Assembly (NCBI RefSeq): GCF_040115645.1
Contig: NC_089571.1
Location: 248,001-312,000 of the forward strand
Direction of reading: 5' to 3'
Source of the DNA: Euwallacea fornicatus
Lineage: Eukaryota > Arthropoda > Insecta > Coleoptera > Curculionidae
Length of the DNA stretch: 64,000 nucleotides
Positions 29,820 through 41,178 of the stretch are shown in pieces. Each line of letters begins with the position of its first letter. Within the stretch, counting starts at the first letter, position 1. The notes under the pieces are model-generated. The model was not told the origin of the DNA. It worked only from the letters and a program-made list of their open reading frames with translations, and searched no databases. A program made the translations under genes and the position numbers.

Positions 29820-31330
29820 ATTGCTCGGGTGCGTAGGTTGTCTTTCGTGAGCAGGTACCTAACGGCTTAGTGCAGTAGTACCGGCAAAATCATATTTTGG
29901 TGTTACGTAACGAAGAGGCTTACGAACTATTGTGTGGGGTTCCTCACGTGTCTGTTTTACACCCTGTCTTATACGTTGAGCTGCTGACGTTGGGGTATGG
30001 AAAGAGCGTCACTGCAGTGCCATACGCGGGCGACTTCGCGGTGGTGGTGGCGAACGAAGAAAGGGAGACCTTGAAGACAAGAACAAGAGAGGTAATGGAA
30101 GTAGTCACCACCACGTTGCGTACCGAAGGTTTAGTTCAGATTAGTTTAGGTTATAGGAAAAGCCTGACCATAGCGACAGATAAGACACAGGCGGTGGTCC
30201 TGGCCGAACGACGCATGCTGAAAAGCATGAGTCTGATGGTGGAAGGGGTCAAATATGATACGAGCGAGTGCATGAAGTACCTGGGGGTGTGGTTCGGCAA
30301 GAATGCCCACTTTGACGAGCACACCCGCCGGACAGCCGACAAGGTAGGGAGGATCGTCCAGAAATTGGAAAGTATCCTCCCGTGCGTGAAAAGGTTGAGT
30401 TTCGAAAGGAAGAGAGTGATAATCATAGCAGCATCGTTCGCTCTGCTCTACGCGGCTCCGACTTGTCAATCGGAGCTCGGGTACCTGAAGTATAACGCCA
30501 TCCCGGAGCGGGCGAATAGACAGCTCGTGATCAGCGTGGCGTGTGCTTCTAGGACAGCTTCGGTCAAGCACTGTTGGCCCTGGCCAAAACCCCTCCTGTG
30601 CAACTGAGAGTGGAAGAGAGAAGAATGATCTGGAAAAGAGGAAAAGAGAGTAAGAGCGAAACGGCAGAATGGGTTGTGACGGAATGGGAGAAGGAATAGG
30701 CCGTCTACGACGAATGCATGAAAGTATTCGTCTCCAGGATCAGACAGTGGTCCGAGTGCGAGTGGGCTAAGCCCAATTACTCCCTGTCGCAGGTATTTAT
30801 CGATCACAGTGTGTTCGGGAAATACCTACGAGGAATAGGAATCGAACGCAATTAGCACTTTTGGTTCTGCGGAAACGAAGAGAATGGTGTGAGCGACACT
30901 CCCGAGCACACGCTATGGCAGTGTAAGGCATTGGAGGCCGATCGCGCAGAAGCCAGGATGAGTGTACTCAGACTGGATCGAAGTATGATCGACAGTGAGA
31001 TTCTGGAGTCAGAATGTAAGTGGAATGCGTTTACAAGAATGATTGATAAGATCATAAATACGACACGTGCGAGAGAGAACGAAAGGCAAAGGACGTTACT
31101 GAGCAAGGACCTCCGTGACGCGAACCGGCCTGGGCCGAATTAGTAGGCGCGATATCAATCCTATCGGCGGTTCCGGGCTTGGAGCAACGGTGAAGAGAGG
31201 AAGAGAGTTTTAGTGAGTAGTCGGCATTTTGCTGTTCACCGGGGTCCCACACGGCCAGGCCGATAACCATCATACCAACAACGGCCTGGCGGAAATGCGT
31301 AAATGCATTTTCCCTACCTCTATAATAAAA
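29820..31330 (+). mobile_element. R1-like LINE, 3' portion (probable rest of copy 4)
   Basis: Resumes the R1-like family at the RT palm and runs to its 3' UTR (TTTTAGTGAGTAG, TCCCACACGG; about 31200-31320). Orientation and order fit the missing half of copy 4, separated by the minus-strand LINE. It could also be an independent 5'-truncated copy. Confidence 0.6.
29897..31143 (+). pseudogene. R1-like LINE reverse transcriptase, C-terminal half (copy 4)
   Basis: 29897-30607 gives CGVPHVSVLHPVL (Q to H in the GVPQG motif) and VPYAGDFAVVV, where the YADD active site reads YAGD, so the catalytic Asp pair is damaged. Then CMKYLGVWFGKNAHFDEHTR and the thumb. After shifts, 30720-30850 gives IRQWSECEWAKPNYSLSQVF. 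30867-31143 carries FCGNEENGVSDTPEHTLWQC, the terminal zinc knuckle, and a basic tail. Confidence 0.75.
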
Positions 31331-31339
31331 AGGTTAGTT

Positions 31340-31700
31340 CAGGTTAGCCATGGCGGTGGACCAAACGAAAATAATACTCCTGGTCGAACGTAGAAAGATC
31401 AGGAGATGAAGCTAATTGTGGATGGGGTACTGTACGAAATGAAGGAGTGCGTGAAGTACTTGCGTCTGTGGTTTGGAAGGGATGCTAGGTTCAGCGAGCA
31501 TGCTCAACGGACTGCGAATAACACGGAGGTATCATTCACAAGTTGGAAAGTATCCTACCCTGAGTGAATAAATTAGAATATGAGAGAAGACGGCTGTTGT
31601 AGGCAATTCTGGTCTGGTAAACCGATCTGGCGTACCGGAAGTACAACGCCATCTTGGAGCGGGCGAACAGATTACAGGCGATCAGGGTGGCGTATATATA
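31340..31700 (+). mobile_element. R1-like LINE fragment (RT thumb)
   Basis: ILLVERRKI, LIVDGVLYEMKECVKYLRLW, FGRDARFSEHAQRTANN and YNAILERANR match the same RT region as copies 2 and 4. It has stops. It ends at the transposon terminus at 31701. Confidence 0.6.
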
Positions 31701-31985
31701 CAGGATGAGCCAATGAAAACGAAACAAGGCCGATTTATCATATTTACCACTAAAAAAAAATCGCTAAGACCCGTTGATTTTTATTTCAAGGGGGGAATCT
31801 TTTACGACCATTGTCAACATTGCTACTTTCAACCCCTTGGCAGGGGAAGATGCAACCTTTAAGCCTTAAATAGAATTAGCGGCCAAGTGATGCCTCATTT
31901 TAAAGATTATTGAAATCTCTTTTCAACGCTATCAAGTTTTTTGAATTTGATGAAGTAGTTTTCGACAAATCGCGTTAATAAGATA
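31701..31985 (+). repeat. Orphan transposon end (copy 1 of repeat)
   Basis: Starts TATACAGGATGAGCCAATGAAAACG and runs about 285 bp, repeated in the same orientation at 38577-38856. It contains TCAACCCCTTGGCAGGGG 128 bp from the start, as in the TIRs of the DD41D elements in this window, so it is probably one TIR of a related element whose other end is lost. Confidence 0.65.
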
Positions 31986-33170
31986 TCGGTCAATGAACGA
32001 ATGTAACGCTTTTGCCATTTTTGTAACTGGTACTATTTTTATGTAAGAAGCGCTTCATGTGTTTTTTAAATCAATCTTGAACCAACTAGACGCAAAGAAT
32101 CATTTATTGTTAGTTATTTATTACTTAATAAAATGCATCTATAATTTACTTTGATATTTTTTTAAAAAATATTTATTTTATACGTTAAAATCTTAAAATC
32201 ATTATCAATTATAAATGTCTAGTTTACAATTTTATCAGTGAAATTTTAGTAGTTATCTCTGCTATGGAATTCCATACTTTTAACAAAAATAAACGAAGTA
32301 ATTTTTTGCCTCCTGTCTAAACTCAATTCAAAGGGGTGGAGGGGGATTCCTAATTTCTTTTAAAAAAATTGCCCAAAAGCGCATCATAAATTCGGGTAAA
32401 GTTCTCGACTTGATTCAAGGACCCGGACTGTATCGTTTATTGCCCACAATCAAGGAACCCAGAATTTTCCCAAATACTCGACTCTAATGGGCTGTAGGTG
32501 AGGGCCAACATCTGGTAGTAGCAAACAATTAAAATAAAAGACCAGACGCCGACGACCAAGAGTCTACAAGGGCAAGGATCATTGATTCATAAAACTTGGG
32601 TTATCTTTGCGTTACGCCCGACTTTATGATGGGGAATTCCAAGCCTCGACTGAGGGTGGAGCAGGAAAAAGATTTTTTGGAAGAAAAAGAAGGGACCCAT
32701 CAGTTCCTCAAGACCAACCAAACGTAGCAGTTCACAAGATAACCCACTCACAGAATTTTGATACTCTTCAAGTTCACAGCAACTTGAATAAACACAAATT
32801 TGATGCTGCAACCCCCAGAAGTGAGGTACTCGCAAAATTGTGATCATACTTGCACCGATTGCAAGGATCAATTAATTTAAGACTTCAGTTGTAAATGAAT
32901 CAATTAAAGGTTACTTCTTAAGTCCGTTGAGTCCAGTTTCTCTCGGCCTGGCAAAAACCGAGAGTGATCCTTCGAATTATTCAAAAAACCTCAGAAATCA
33001 GCCGCGGAAGCAGGCTAATTGGCACCAATGTCCAAAAGATTTTCATTATCAATTGAGACACCTCCCTTTGAACGAGATATGATGAACTATTTATCTTCAA
33101 TTCATTTGCATTTAGTACCTCATACAATTTTGTTTATGACTATTTCGCTTTAAAAATAATTTTTTTTTGG
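31986..33170. other. No gene seen
   Basis: AT-rich, with overlapping short frames on both strands at 32587-32871 that show no family motif. The last 150 bp may be the decayed TIR of the transposase fragment that follows. Confidence 0.35.
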
Positions 33171-33177
33171 TCAAAAT

Positions 33178-33662
33178 GATTCATTGAACTACGGAACGAG
33201 TATCGATTATTGAAAATTATTATGAAAACGGTAGGCGTGCTAATATTACAGTGCAGTTATTTAATGATCTATATTGGGATAACCATGTTAACCGGAAATT
33301 TGTGATTGAACTAGTAGCCAAATTTAAGGAAACAGGGTTGGTAACACATCAGAAACGAGTCGCTGCAAATGAGATAGTGGGAATCGAAGCAATGGCAGCT
33401 GCTGTTTTGGGCCACGTTAATATTGATCCTACGTTAAGTACCAGGCAATTACAAGCAATTCTTGACATCTCCCGTACGAGCATCCGAGGAATTTGAAAAA
33501 TCTATAAATTTCACCCGTATAAAATTCATCTTGCACAAGAATTAAGTGAAGGTGACTCTGATAGGCGCTTAGAATTTTGCGAAAGAATTAGTAAACGAAT
33601 GAAAAATAACCCGAATTTCTTATTCAACATTTGCTTCTCAAATCAGTGTTCGTTTTTTTAAT
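33178..33662 (+). pseudogene. DD41D-type mariner relative, N-terminal fragment
   Basis: TTERVSIIENYYENGRRANI, then FVIELVAKFKETG and PTLSTRQLQAILDISRTSI, a stop, FHPYKIHLAQELSEGDSDRR, and FNICFSNQCSFF. It aligns with the transposase of the element at 59474-61278 (two HTH motifs and the first catalytic block). The first Asp (FSDE) reads N-Q here. The sequence ends in an AT tract right after this block. Confidence 0.7.
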
Positions 33663-34029
33663 AATTTTTAATTAGTAGTTAATTAATAAAATGGAAAGCC
33701 AAAAGCATTGCGTATTGATATACAGAGGTGTACTATTATGCCTAGAGCCATAGTCACGAGCTGTGATAAGTCCGAATCCTTTTCGTATATGGTGGAGCTG
33801 ACGCTTCCATTATTCATAAACACGTTATTCGATCTCGTGGAGGAACCGTTCCCCCTGCCATTCAAACAATAAAAGGGGTAACACCCAGGGTTTTCCCTAA
33901 TTTCTTTTGTCCGTAGTTTTTTTTTTACTTCATATTTAGTCCAAATCAAATTCCAATAAATACCAATATACCATGGATGTTGATAAAGTATTAAAAATAG
34001 AATCTATTTTATATTTACAATTTCAAATT

Positions 34030-34091
34030 ATAATCGTTCATTTTAAATAAAAGCGATATTAAAAAAATTTCCATACTTATGGCCACTACTG
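34030..34091 (-). repeat. Tc1-type terminus
   Basis: The + strand ends CATACTTATGGCCACTACTG followed by TA. The reverse complement CAGTAGTGGCCATAAG is the kind of end found in Tc1 elements, pointing left. A partner end to the left was not found. Confidence 0.4.
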
Positions 34092-34172
34092 TATATTGCA
34101 GTACAGATTTTTGGTACCAGTGATATTTGTGTTAGTACTCTTGTAGCATTTCGTCTAACTCCCAAAATCAGA

Positions 34173-35160
34173 ATGGGTAAAGTCAAACAATATTCACAAG
34201 ATTTAAGACATAAAGTTAATGAGTTATTTAATAGTGGTGTGAAGCAATTCGACATTGCAAAGAGGTTGCAAATGTGTCGAGAAACTGTTTTCAAGATTAT
34301 TGCCAAAAATAAAGTGCATGGTACCACTGCCACTAAACCAAGAAGCGGAAGACCGCATAAAACAAATAGTGTTGTTGAGAGATACATAAAACGTTTATTA
34401 AATAAAAATCATAAATTAACAGCAACTGATACACAGAAGGAAATTATAGTTCAAGGAGAAGATAATGTCTCTGTGCGTACTATCCAAAGGAGATGAAATG
34501 ACGCAGAGCTATTCGGAAGGCGTCCCGTGAAAAAAACCCTTGATATCTGAAAAAAAGAGAAAGGCCCGACTTGAATTTGCTAATTTGCACTTGATCTGGA
34601 CAAGAGAAAAATGGGGAACCGTTTTATGGAGTGATGAAACTAAGATAAACTTGTTTGGATCCGACGGAATTATGTGTGTTCGATGTCCCATAAGAAAGAT
34701 ATTCGACATAAAATATCAATTACCAACTATCAAACACGGTGGTGGAAACATATTAGTTTGGAGCAGCTTCTCTAGGTCCGGCCCCGGTCCATTGATACAT
34801 ATTCAAAGAAGGATGGATAGGTTTATCTACAAGGACATACTTGAACATAATATGTTTCCGTTTGCAGAAAAAGAAATGCCTCTTCGATGGTCGTTTCAGC
34901 ACGATAACGACCCGAAGCATTGTTCAAAACTTGTACAGGAATGGTTCCAATCGAAAAATATCAACGTTCTAAAACGGCCAGCTCGGTCCCCGGATCTTAA
35001 TCCGATAGAGCACCTCTAGGATCATGTCAAACGACAGTTGAAGTTGCAAGAAATAAAAAACAAAAATGAATTATTTAATGCAGTAAAAAATTCAATTTTT
35101 TACTAGCAAACGCTACATAGGACGAAACAGAGTCAAAGGAGCATTTCTCTTCTAAATGAA
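34173..35160 (+). pseudogene. Tc1 (DD34E) transposase, broken
   Basis: MGKVKQYSQDLRHKVNELFN begins a paired-type DNA-binding domain (first HTH, then GRPHKT basic linker and second HTH to RTIQRR). The second open frame (34540-35019) has VLWSDETKINLFGSDG (first Asp), FQHDNDPKHCSKLV (second Asp) and SPDLNPIEHL (Glu). There are 34 residues between the second Asp and the Glu, so DD34E. A stop replaces the W after EHL, and one shift or stop separates the two frames. The ends of the element were not clearly identified. Confidence 0.8.
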
Positions 35161-35639
35161 ATTAAACTTCTAAAAATATGCTGAGAGGTGTCCGTACTCA
35201 CTCCACTAGAGAAATTAAAAATAACATTTTTACATATTATAAATAAATACGTCTACATTAACTCTCAAAACGTATCAAATTTCACTTACACATCTCAAGC
35301 GGTTTCGAATATATCAATAAAAATTGGATTTTTTAAGTAAAATTTAACACCCTAATGAAGCATTACTGGAATATGGTTTATATGGGGAGTCATATTATTT
35401 TTCAATATACTATTACCCACTAAAATATAATGAAACACTTATGGGACACCCTATATACGAATACAATTCAGATAAAGTTGACATCGGACCACTACGCAAT
35501 GCTAATGGTCTGAGTCCCCGTGATAAACAATATAAAGATAATGTGATTTAAACAAAAATGACAATATCGGGAAATGCGAAAGGCAAGAACATGTCCGATT
35601 CATAAGTAATGAGAAAGAGAAATTTGACCGCTTCACTCA

Positions 35640-35880
35640 ATTCTTAAGTACAAAAAACTGAGTGTACTCGATAAAAGCGTACTTCCTGAGGTAATACCTA
35701 TCGGGGTGTGAGGGGGGGGGGGGGAAGGACAACAGTGAAGAGAGGAGGGTTTTTAGTGGGTAGACGCCTCCCTTCAGGAGGTGAATTCCGCATAACCCGG
35801 TCGCCAGTCCATCAGGCTACTCTCTATAATAAAAAAAAAGATAGAGGCGTACTCCTACTAGAAACCAGTAAAAACCAGAT
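35640..35880 (+). mobile_element. R1-like LINE 3' end fragment
   Basis: AACAGTGAAGAGAGGAGGGT, TTTTAGTGGGTAGACGCCTC and a terminal A-rich tract near 35830 match the 3' UTR of the R1-like family (compare 31190 onward). A G-run of about 14 occurs near 35711. Confidence 0.5.
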
Positions 35881-36095
35881 GTAGGCTAATTTGCTTCATA
35901 TCGCTTTAAAGCATAACATTTATGCGCACAGCTAGATTGGCCCTTCAGTGGTTTATTGTAATCACACCGACTTAACGAAACGTGCTTACACCCCAATTAC
36001 TACTTCCGCCAAAGAAAAGTGGCGGAGGTTCCAGTAGTCAAAGACTCATTTTTCAAAGCATAATTCTACTGCACTCTAATCATGCCAGGAATATA

Positions 36096-38161
36096 CAAAG
36101 TGACGCTTCGAAAACGAAACAGAGGCATTATCGTGTATTTAGAAATAAAATTTTAAAAACGCTCGAATACGTCAACTTTATATCTGAGGAGAATCCATAA
36201 ACGTATACTCACTCCTTTCACATCAACCCCCTAGCCGGGGTGAGTTAAACTCCTAAAATTTTGAAAGGAAAGTAGGGTCGAATAGTACCTTGTTTGAAAA
36301 GTCTTTCAATTCTCGTTAAAATGATACCCAATTTGGTTAACTTTGATTAAGCAATTTTCAAAAAATTCGAAAAAATTAGTTCAAAAGATGTATATATCAT
36401 CTGCGGTATGAATTAATGATGTGATGAAATTGCTAAGGACTATGGTAAAAATAACATTAAGGCATTTAGCAATTTTTGTTTATTTACGTATTAGTTAATT
36501 AAGTGTTCGAAGTAACGACCGCCAGTTTCTAGACAGTCATACAGGTTTTACTCAAATCGCTTTCGCACGTTTTGGAACATTTCAGGTGTTATTTGACGGC
36601 ATTCATTTATTATCCTTTGGCAAAGGTCTTCTAAAGAGTCCGGTTGGGTTGTATAAATCTTGCTTTTTAAGTGACCCCAAAGGAAAAAATCCAAAGGTGA
36701 TAAATCTGGTTATCGTGGGGGTCAATCCAACGATCTGGAAACTGTTCATTTAAATACTCTCTGACACGTAATGCATAATAGGCAGGGGCGGGATGGTACT
36801 GGAATATCAACTGATCCGAAATGTAATTTTCTAATAATTCTGTTAATGCGGGATCAATTGCATCTTGTAACAATTGTAAGTACGTCTCGCTAGTGAGATT
36901 TTTAGGTAAGAAAAAAAGACCAACAAAATGATCCCCAAAGATGCCAGCCCAAACATTAAATTTTTGTGGATATTGGACATGTACCTCATGAAAAATCCTG
37001 TAATTTTTATCTGACCAATATCGACAGTTATGACGATTCACTGTACCGTTTACAAAAAAAGAACATTCATCAGAAAAACAGATATTGAATAGATAATCGA
37101 TATTTCCAATTGCTCAGTCACTTATAGTTTCGTAAAATTAGAAACAGCGGTCAAAATCATCTTCATTCAATTCTTGTAATAAGTAAATCTTAGACGGATG
37201 AAAATGATAGGCTTTTAATGTTCTTTAAATAGTGCGTCGACTGACTCCAGTTACAGTACCCAATTAACAAGTACTTAGTGTAGGATCCAGATGAATCTAT
37301 CCTAAAACGGCAACATCGATGATTCATTTCTGGGAGGGTTTCCATCATTTCTTTTTTTATTAGCTACAGAGCCGGTCTGACAAAATTTATGAACTAATTC
37401 CAAAATGTACTTTCTTTCCACTTGATTGTCTTCATGATTCTGGTTGGAAAGTTGGGCGGTCTGTTTAGCACACTGATGATTTTCATAGAATAATTGAATG
37501 ATTTCTACTCTCTCTGCAGTCAAATGAACCATTTTTGAATTGTAAAATTCAAAAGGAATAAAAATTAATTTATCCTAAAATAAATTTTCTGTACGAAAAT
37601 ATTCAAAACTGATCACGAATTACTGGTTAGTACTAACAATTAGGGCCAAATAGGTTTTTATTTTTATTTTCTGCAAAAATATTACAAGCATCATAATAAG
37701 GCATTATCTCTATTGTGTACCTTTACAACCAAGTCAAAAAAGAAGGGCCGCTGCGCTCCATGTAATTTGAAAATGTCAGAATTCATGAACCTTAAAAAAA
37801 TGACTTAATGTTGTTTTTACCTCAGTCCTTAGCAATTTTATCACATCGTTTATTCATACCAGATGATACATCTTTTGAACTAATTTTTACTAATTTCTTG
37901 AAAATTGCGAAATCAAAGTTGACCAAATTGGGTATCACTTTAACGAGAATCGAAAGACCTTTCACACAAGGTACTACTCGACCCTACTTTCCTTTCAAAA
38001 TTTTAGTTTAACTCACCCCGGCTAGGGGGTTGATGTGAAAGGAGCGAGTACACGTTTATGTATTCTCCTCGGATATAAATTTGACGTGTCCGAGCGTTTT
38101 TTTAATTTAAATTTCTAAATACGCGAAAATGCCTCTACTTCGTTCTCGATGCGCCACCCTG
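36096..38161 (-). mobile_element. DD41D-type element with long TIRs
   Basis: Bounded by TA + CAAAGTGACGCTTCGAAAAC (left) and the inverted match GTTCTCGATGCGCCACCCTG + TA (right). The TIRs extend about 310 bp and share the TCAACCCCCTAGCCGGGG block 127-128 bp from each end. Transposase remains lie on the minus strand inside. Length 2,066 bp. Confidence 0.8.
36600..37560 (-). pseudogene. DD41D-type transposase, dead
   Basis: 37532-37302 encodes the N-terminus (MVHLTAERVEIIQLFYENHQ, first HTH). Broken sequence follows with STSLLISYSV-like remains of the second HTH. Then 37041-36667 gives NRHNCRYWSDKN, VHVQYPQKFNVWAGIFGDH and LPKNLTSETYLQLL. The second catalytic block reads FQYHPAPAYYA where FQQDGAPPHYA is expected, so the Asp is gone. 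A frameshift precedes the third block. Confidence 0.8.
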
Positions 38162-38576
38162 TATCTAAACAGATGGTGATACGCATGAATGTAACATAGG
38201 ATTAAGACTTAAACCTATAAACTAAATAACGAACAATTAGTACGCCGGTCTAATAGGACCTAAGTCTCAACATTCCGGGATCATTAAAGAGTCCTTACTT
38301 TTTAAGTTCCTTGGAATAAATTAATCATCGTCTATAGGCAACGGACAGACCTTTAACAAAGATCTTGTTGATACAGTTCCATTGGGTAAGCATACTAATT
38401 CTGCACGTATCACTTTATGTGTCCCTTAGTAAAGTTGCCAACTCTGGCTAGAGACCATCGAAGTGAGGGAACGTTGTCCTCCGCTAGCAGCACCAAGGAT
38501 CAAAGCGCCATGGGTTTATCTACTGATTTCTTCCACTTGTTTCAGTTTGTGGAGATTTGTGACATAATCTCTGATC

Positions 38577-38856
38577 CAGAGTGGGCCAATGAAAACGTAA
38601 CAAAACCGATTTCTCATATTTACCACTTAAAAAACAATCGCTGAGATCCGTCCATTTTTATTTCGAGGGGGAAATCTTTTACGATCATTGTCAACTTTGC
38701 CACTTTCAACCCCTTGGTGGGAGAAGATGCAACCCTTAAACTTTAAATGAGATTAGAAGTCAAGTGATGCCTCATTTTAAAGTTAGCCGAATTCTCTCTT
38801 CAACGCTCAATCAAGTTTTTTGAATTTGATGCAGTAGTTTTCGAGAAATCACGTTA
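38577..38856 (+). repeat. Orphan transposon end (copy 2 of repeat)
   Basis: CAGAGTGGGCCAATGAAAAC and about 280 bp onward, a direct copy of 31701-31985 (roughly 80-85% by eye), with TCAACCCCTTGGTGGGAG 129 bp from the start. No inverted partner is seen. Confidence 0.65.
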
Positions 38857-38939
38857 TAAATGTTGGACTAACCTGAAAAAAATAATGATATTTTTTCATT
38901 TCGTAACTTTAATTTTAAAAAAATTGTATTTCAGAACGT

Positions 38940-39210
38940 TTTCCAGAAAAATGGATTTTTATAAATCGATACACAATTACAGGGACATAGAAATGTATCT
39001 TTACAAACATAGTAGGCAGCCTTATAATAGAAATATTTTTTTATTAACCAGCAATTTCAAGAGAAATATTAGTAATTATTACTAATAATAAATGTTTAAA
39101 ATGACCTCCATATATCTCGATACATCTTCTTATTCTATGTTCATTAAAATACATTTCTATGTCCCTGTATTCACGTATCGATTTATAAAAATTCATTTTT
39201 TTGGAAAAAG
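38940..39210. mobile_element. Mariner-type remnant with inverted arms
   Basis: About 62 bp at 38945-39006 (ATGGATTTTTATAAATCGAT, ACAGGGACATAGAAATGTAT) recur inverted at 39140-39205. On the minus strand the spacer still encodes NEHRIRRCIEIYGGHFKHLL, the characteristic end of mariner-type transposases in this window (G-G-H-F-x-H-L). It is therefore a heavily deleted element, not a random palindrome. Confidence 0.65.
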
Positions 39211-39847
39211 GTCTATCCTAACAAGATGAAATAAGAGGACCTTTTTTACTGAAAAATATTTGCAAATCAGTAATTTGTTTTCAAAAATAAAGAATTGTCA
39301 CAAACAAAAAGTCAAGGCAAAATCTACATAGAAGACCCCCAGTATATGACAACCCTGACTAAAATTTGCAATTATTAACACAAAGAAAGTTTTCCAATTC
39401 TAACTTATTAAAGTATAACGGATTTCATAATTTTAACACGAACCGTTTTGAAAATATTGCGAAAAAAAAACATTTTAAAAGGTCCTCCTTTAAAGGGTTC
39501 TAGGCTTCCTTTAAGAAGCATTTTTTGGGATATGTTTATAAGAACTTTTTAAAATTATTTTAACCTCTAGAATCATCTCCCAAAATATTTCAACACTGTT
39601 TCCAGACACCCTGTATTTTTTCAGCAGGCAATAGTTTCACATATTTGTTTGGGAATAAATCACTTGAAAGCCAACACCAAGCAAAAAATGGAAGTAAGTC
39701 AGGCTGTTTTCATTCACATTCATTGGCTGGCTTCTCATTGGGATTATTAGTAAATTTAAGTAATGATTGCGGCTTTCAGCTTGATAAAAACAGTTCAGAT
39801 AAGTTTTCTGCATTTTAAATAAATAAAATAATTATGTAATTATTATA
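39211..39847. other. AT-rich remnant region
   Basis: No gene. CCAGACACCCTGTATTTTT at about 39597 is a rightward mariner-type terminus without a visible partner. The remaining sequence is AT-rich and unassigned. Confidence 0.35.
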
Positions 39848-41157
39848 CAGGGTGTTTGGTTTACCGACACACATCCGAAAGAGGGTGGTAGGTAGGATAA
39901 TTGTGAACATATTTGACCATATATACCATTATATAAAGTGTCACGCATTTCCAGATATCGCCATTTTTTCAATTTTTACCAAATTCGCTGTTTATTTCCT
40001 TGTAAGTTAAAATAAAAATTTAATAAAACATTTGTTGTGACCCTATAGGTTTTCTCATAAACTTGAATATGTATTTTGTCAACATCAAATATGTAGTAGT
40101 ATTTGCATATGAAAGAAAAAAAAATGTGATTCTTTAAAATTCCAAAAATGAATTTCTCTAATATCGAACCTTGATTGACTTTATAAGTAAATAAAAAGAA
40201 AGATACAAATGGAAGAGTCGTTCAAATATCTTTAAAAACTTCTATGACCATTGTTCTTTCGAATGATGTATTGAAAAGCGCAGACTTAATGCTCCATAAG
40301 GTATTTAATTAAAAATGAAAAAAAATTGCAGAAAAAACACATAGGGCAATTTAACAAATTGAATAAAAACTTAATAAGTAATTATTATTTATGTAAATTA
40401 TACTATTTACTTATAACAAATTATTATTCTCAAAATGGGAACCACTGTTTCTGATACAACATCGACATCTTCATCTTAACTGTGGTGATTACTCCTAGCC
40501 TCATTTCAGTCTTCATTAATTTTGCTGCCCCATTAATTCTTTGAATGAGATGGTCTTGATCATGAATTTCCTCATTGTATATCAGATCTTTCATTCATCT
40601 CCAGATATGATATTCAACTGGTGTGAGATCTCAAGATCTGGCAGGCCATAATATTGGTCCATTTCGTCCTATCCATCTTTCAGAAAATTGATTATTTAAA
40701 AACTTTTTTATTGTTCTCTGATAATGGGCCAGATATCCATTGTTTTGAAATATAACTTTCAATGGTCAAAGAAGTTTTTAAAGATATTTGAATAACTCTT
40801 TCATTTGCATCTTTCTCTTTATTTACTTACAAAGTCAAGGTTTGATATTAAAGAATTTCATTTTTGGAATTTTAAAACATAACATTTTTTTTTCATATGT
40901 AGATACTACTACATGTTTGACATCAGTAAAATACATATTCAAGTTTATGCAAAAACTGATCGAGTCACAACAAATGTTCTATAAAATTGTTATTGTAACT
41001 TACACGGAAGTAAACAGCAAATTTGGTAAAATTCGGAAAAATGGCGATATCTGGAAATGCGTGACACTTTGTATAATAGTATATATGATCAAATATGTCC
41101 ACAATCATCTTACCTACCACCCTCTTTCAGATGTGTATTGGAAAACCAAATACCCTG
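39848..41157 (-). mobile_element. Mariner relative with TIRs of about 410 bp
   Basis: Termini TA + CAGGGTGTTTGGTTTACCGA and the inverted CCAAATACCCTG + TA. The two arms (39848-40260 and 40745-41157) are inverted copies over nearly their whole length, leaving about 480 bp between. The centre encodes only the C-terminal third of a transposase on the minus strand. Length 1,310 bp; the structure is intermediate between an autonomous element and a foldback/MITE. Confidence 0.85.
40420..40750 (-). pseudogene. Transposase C-terminal scrap with altered catalytic sites
   Basis: IFQNNGYLAHYQRTIKKFLN (expected Q-Q-D-G-x-x-x-H-Y, so the second catalytic Asp is Asn), then ERWIGRNGPILWPARS, a stop, DLTPVEYHIW (Glu in place of the third Asp), a stop, then DLIYNEEIHDQDHLIQRING. 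Two stops and one or two active-site changes make it inactive. Confidence 0.75.
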
Positions 41158-41178
41158 TATATAATATATAATAATATA

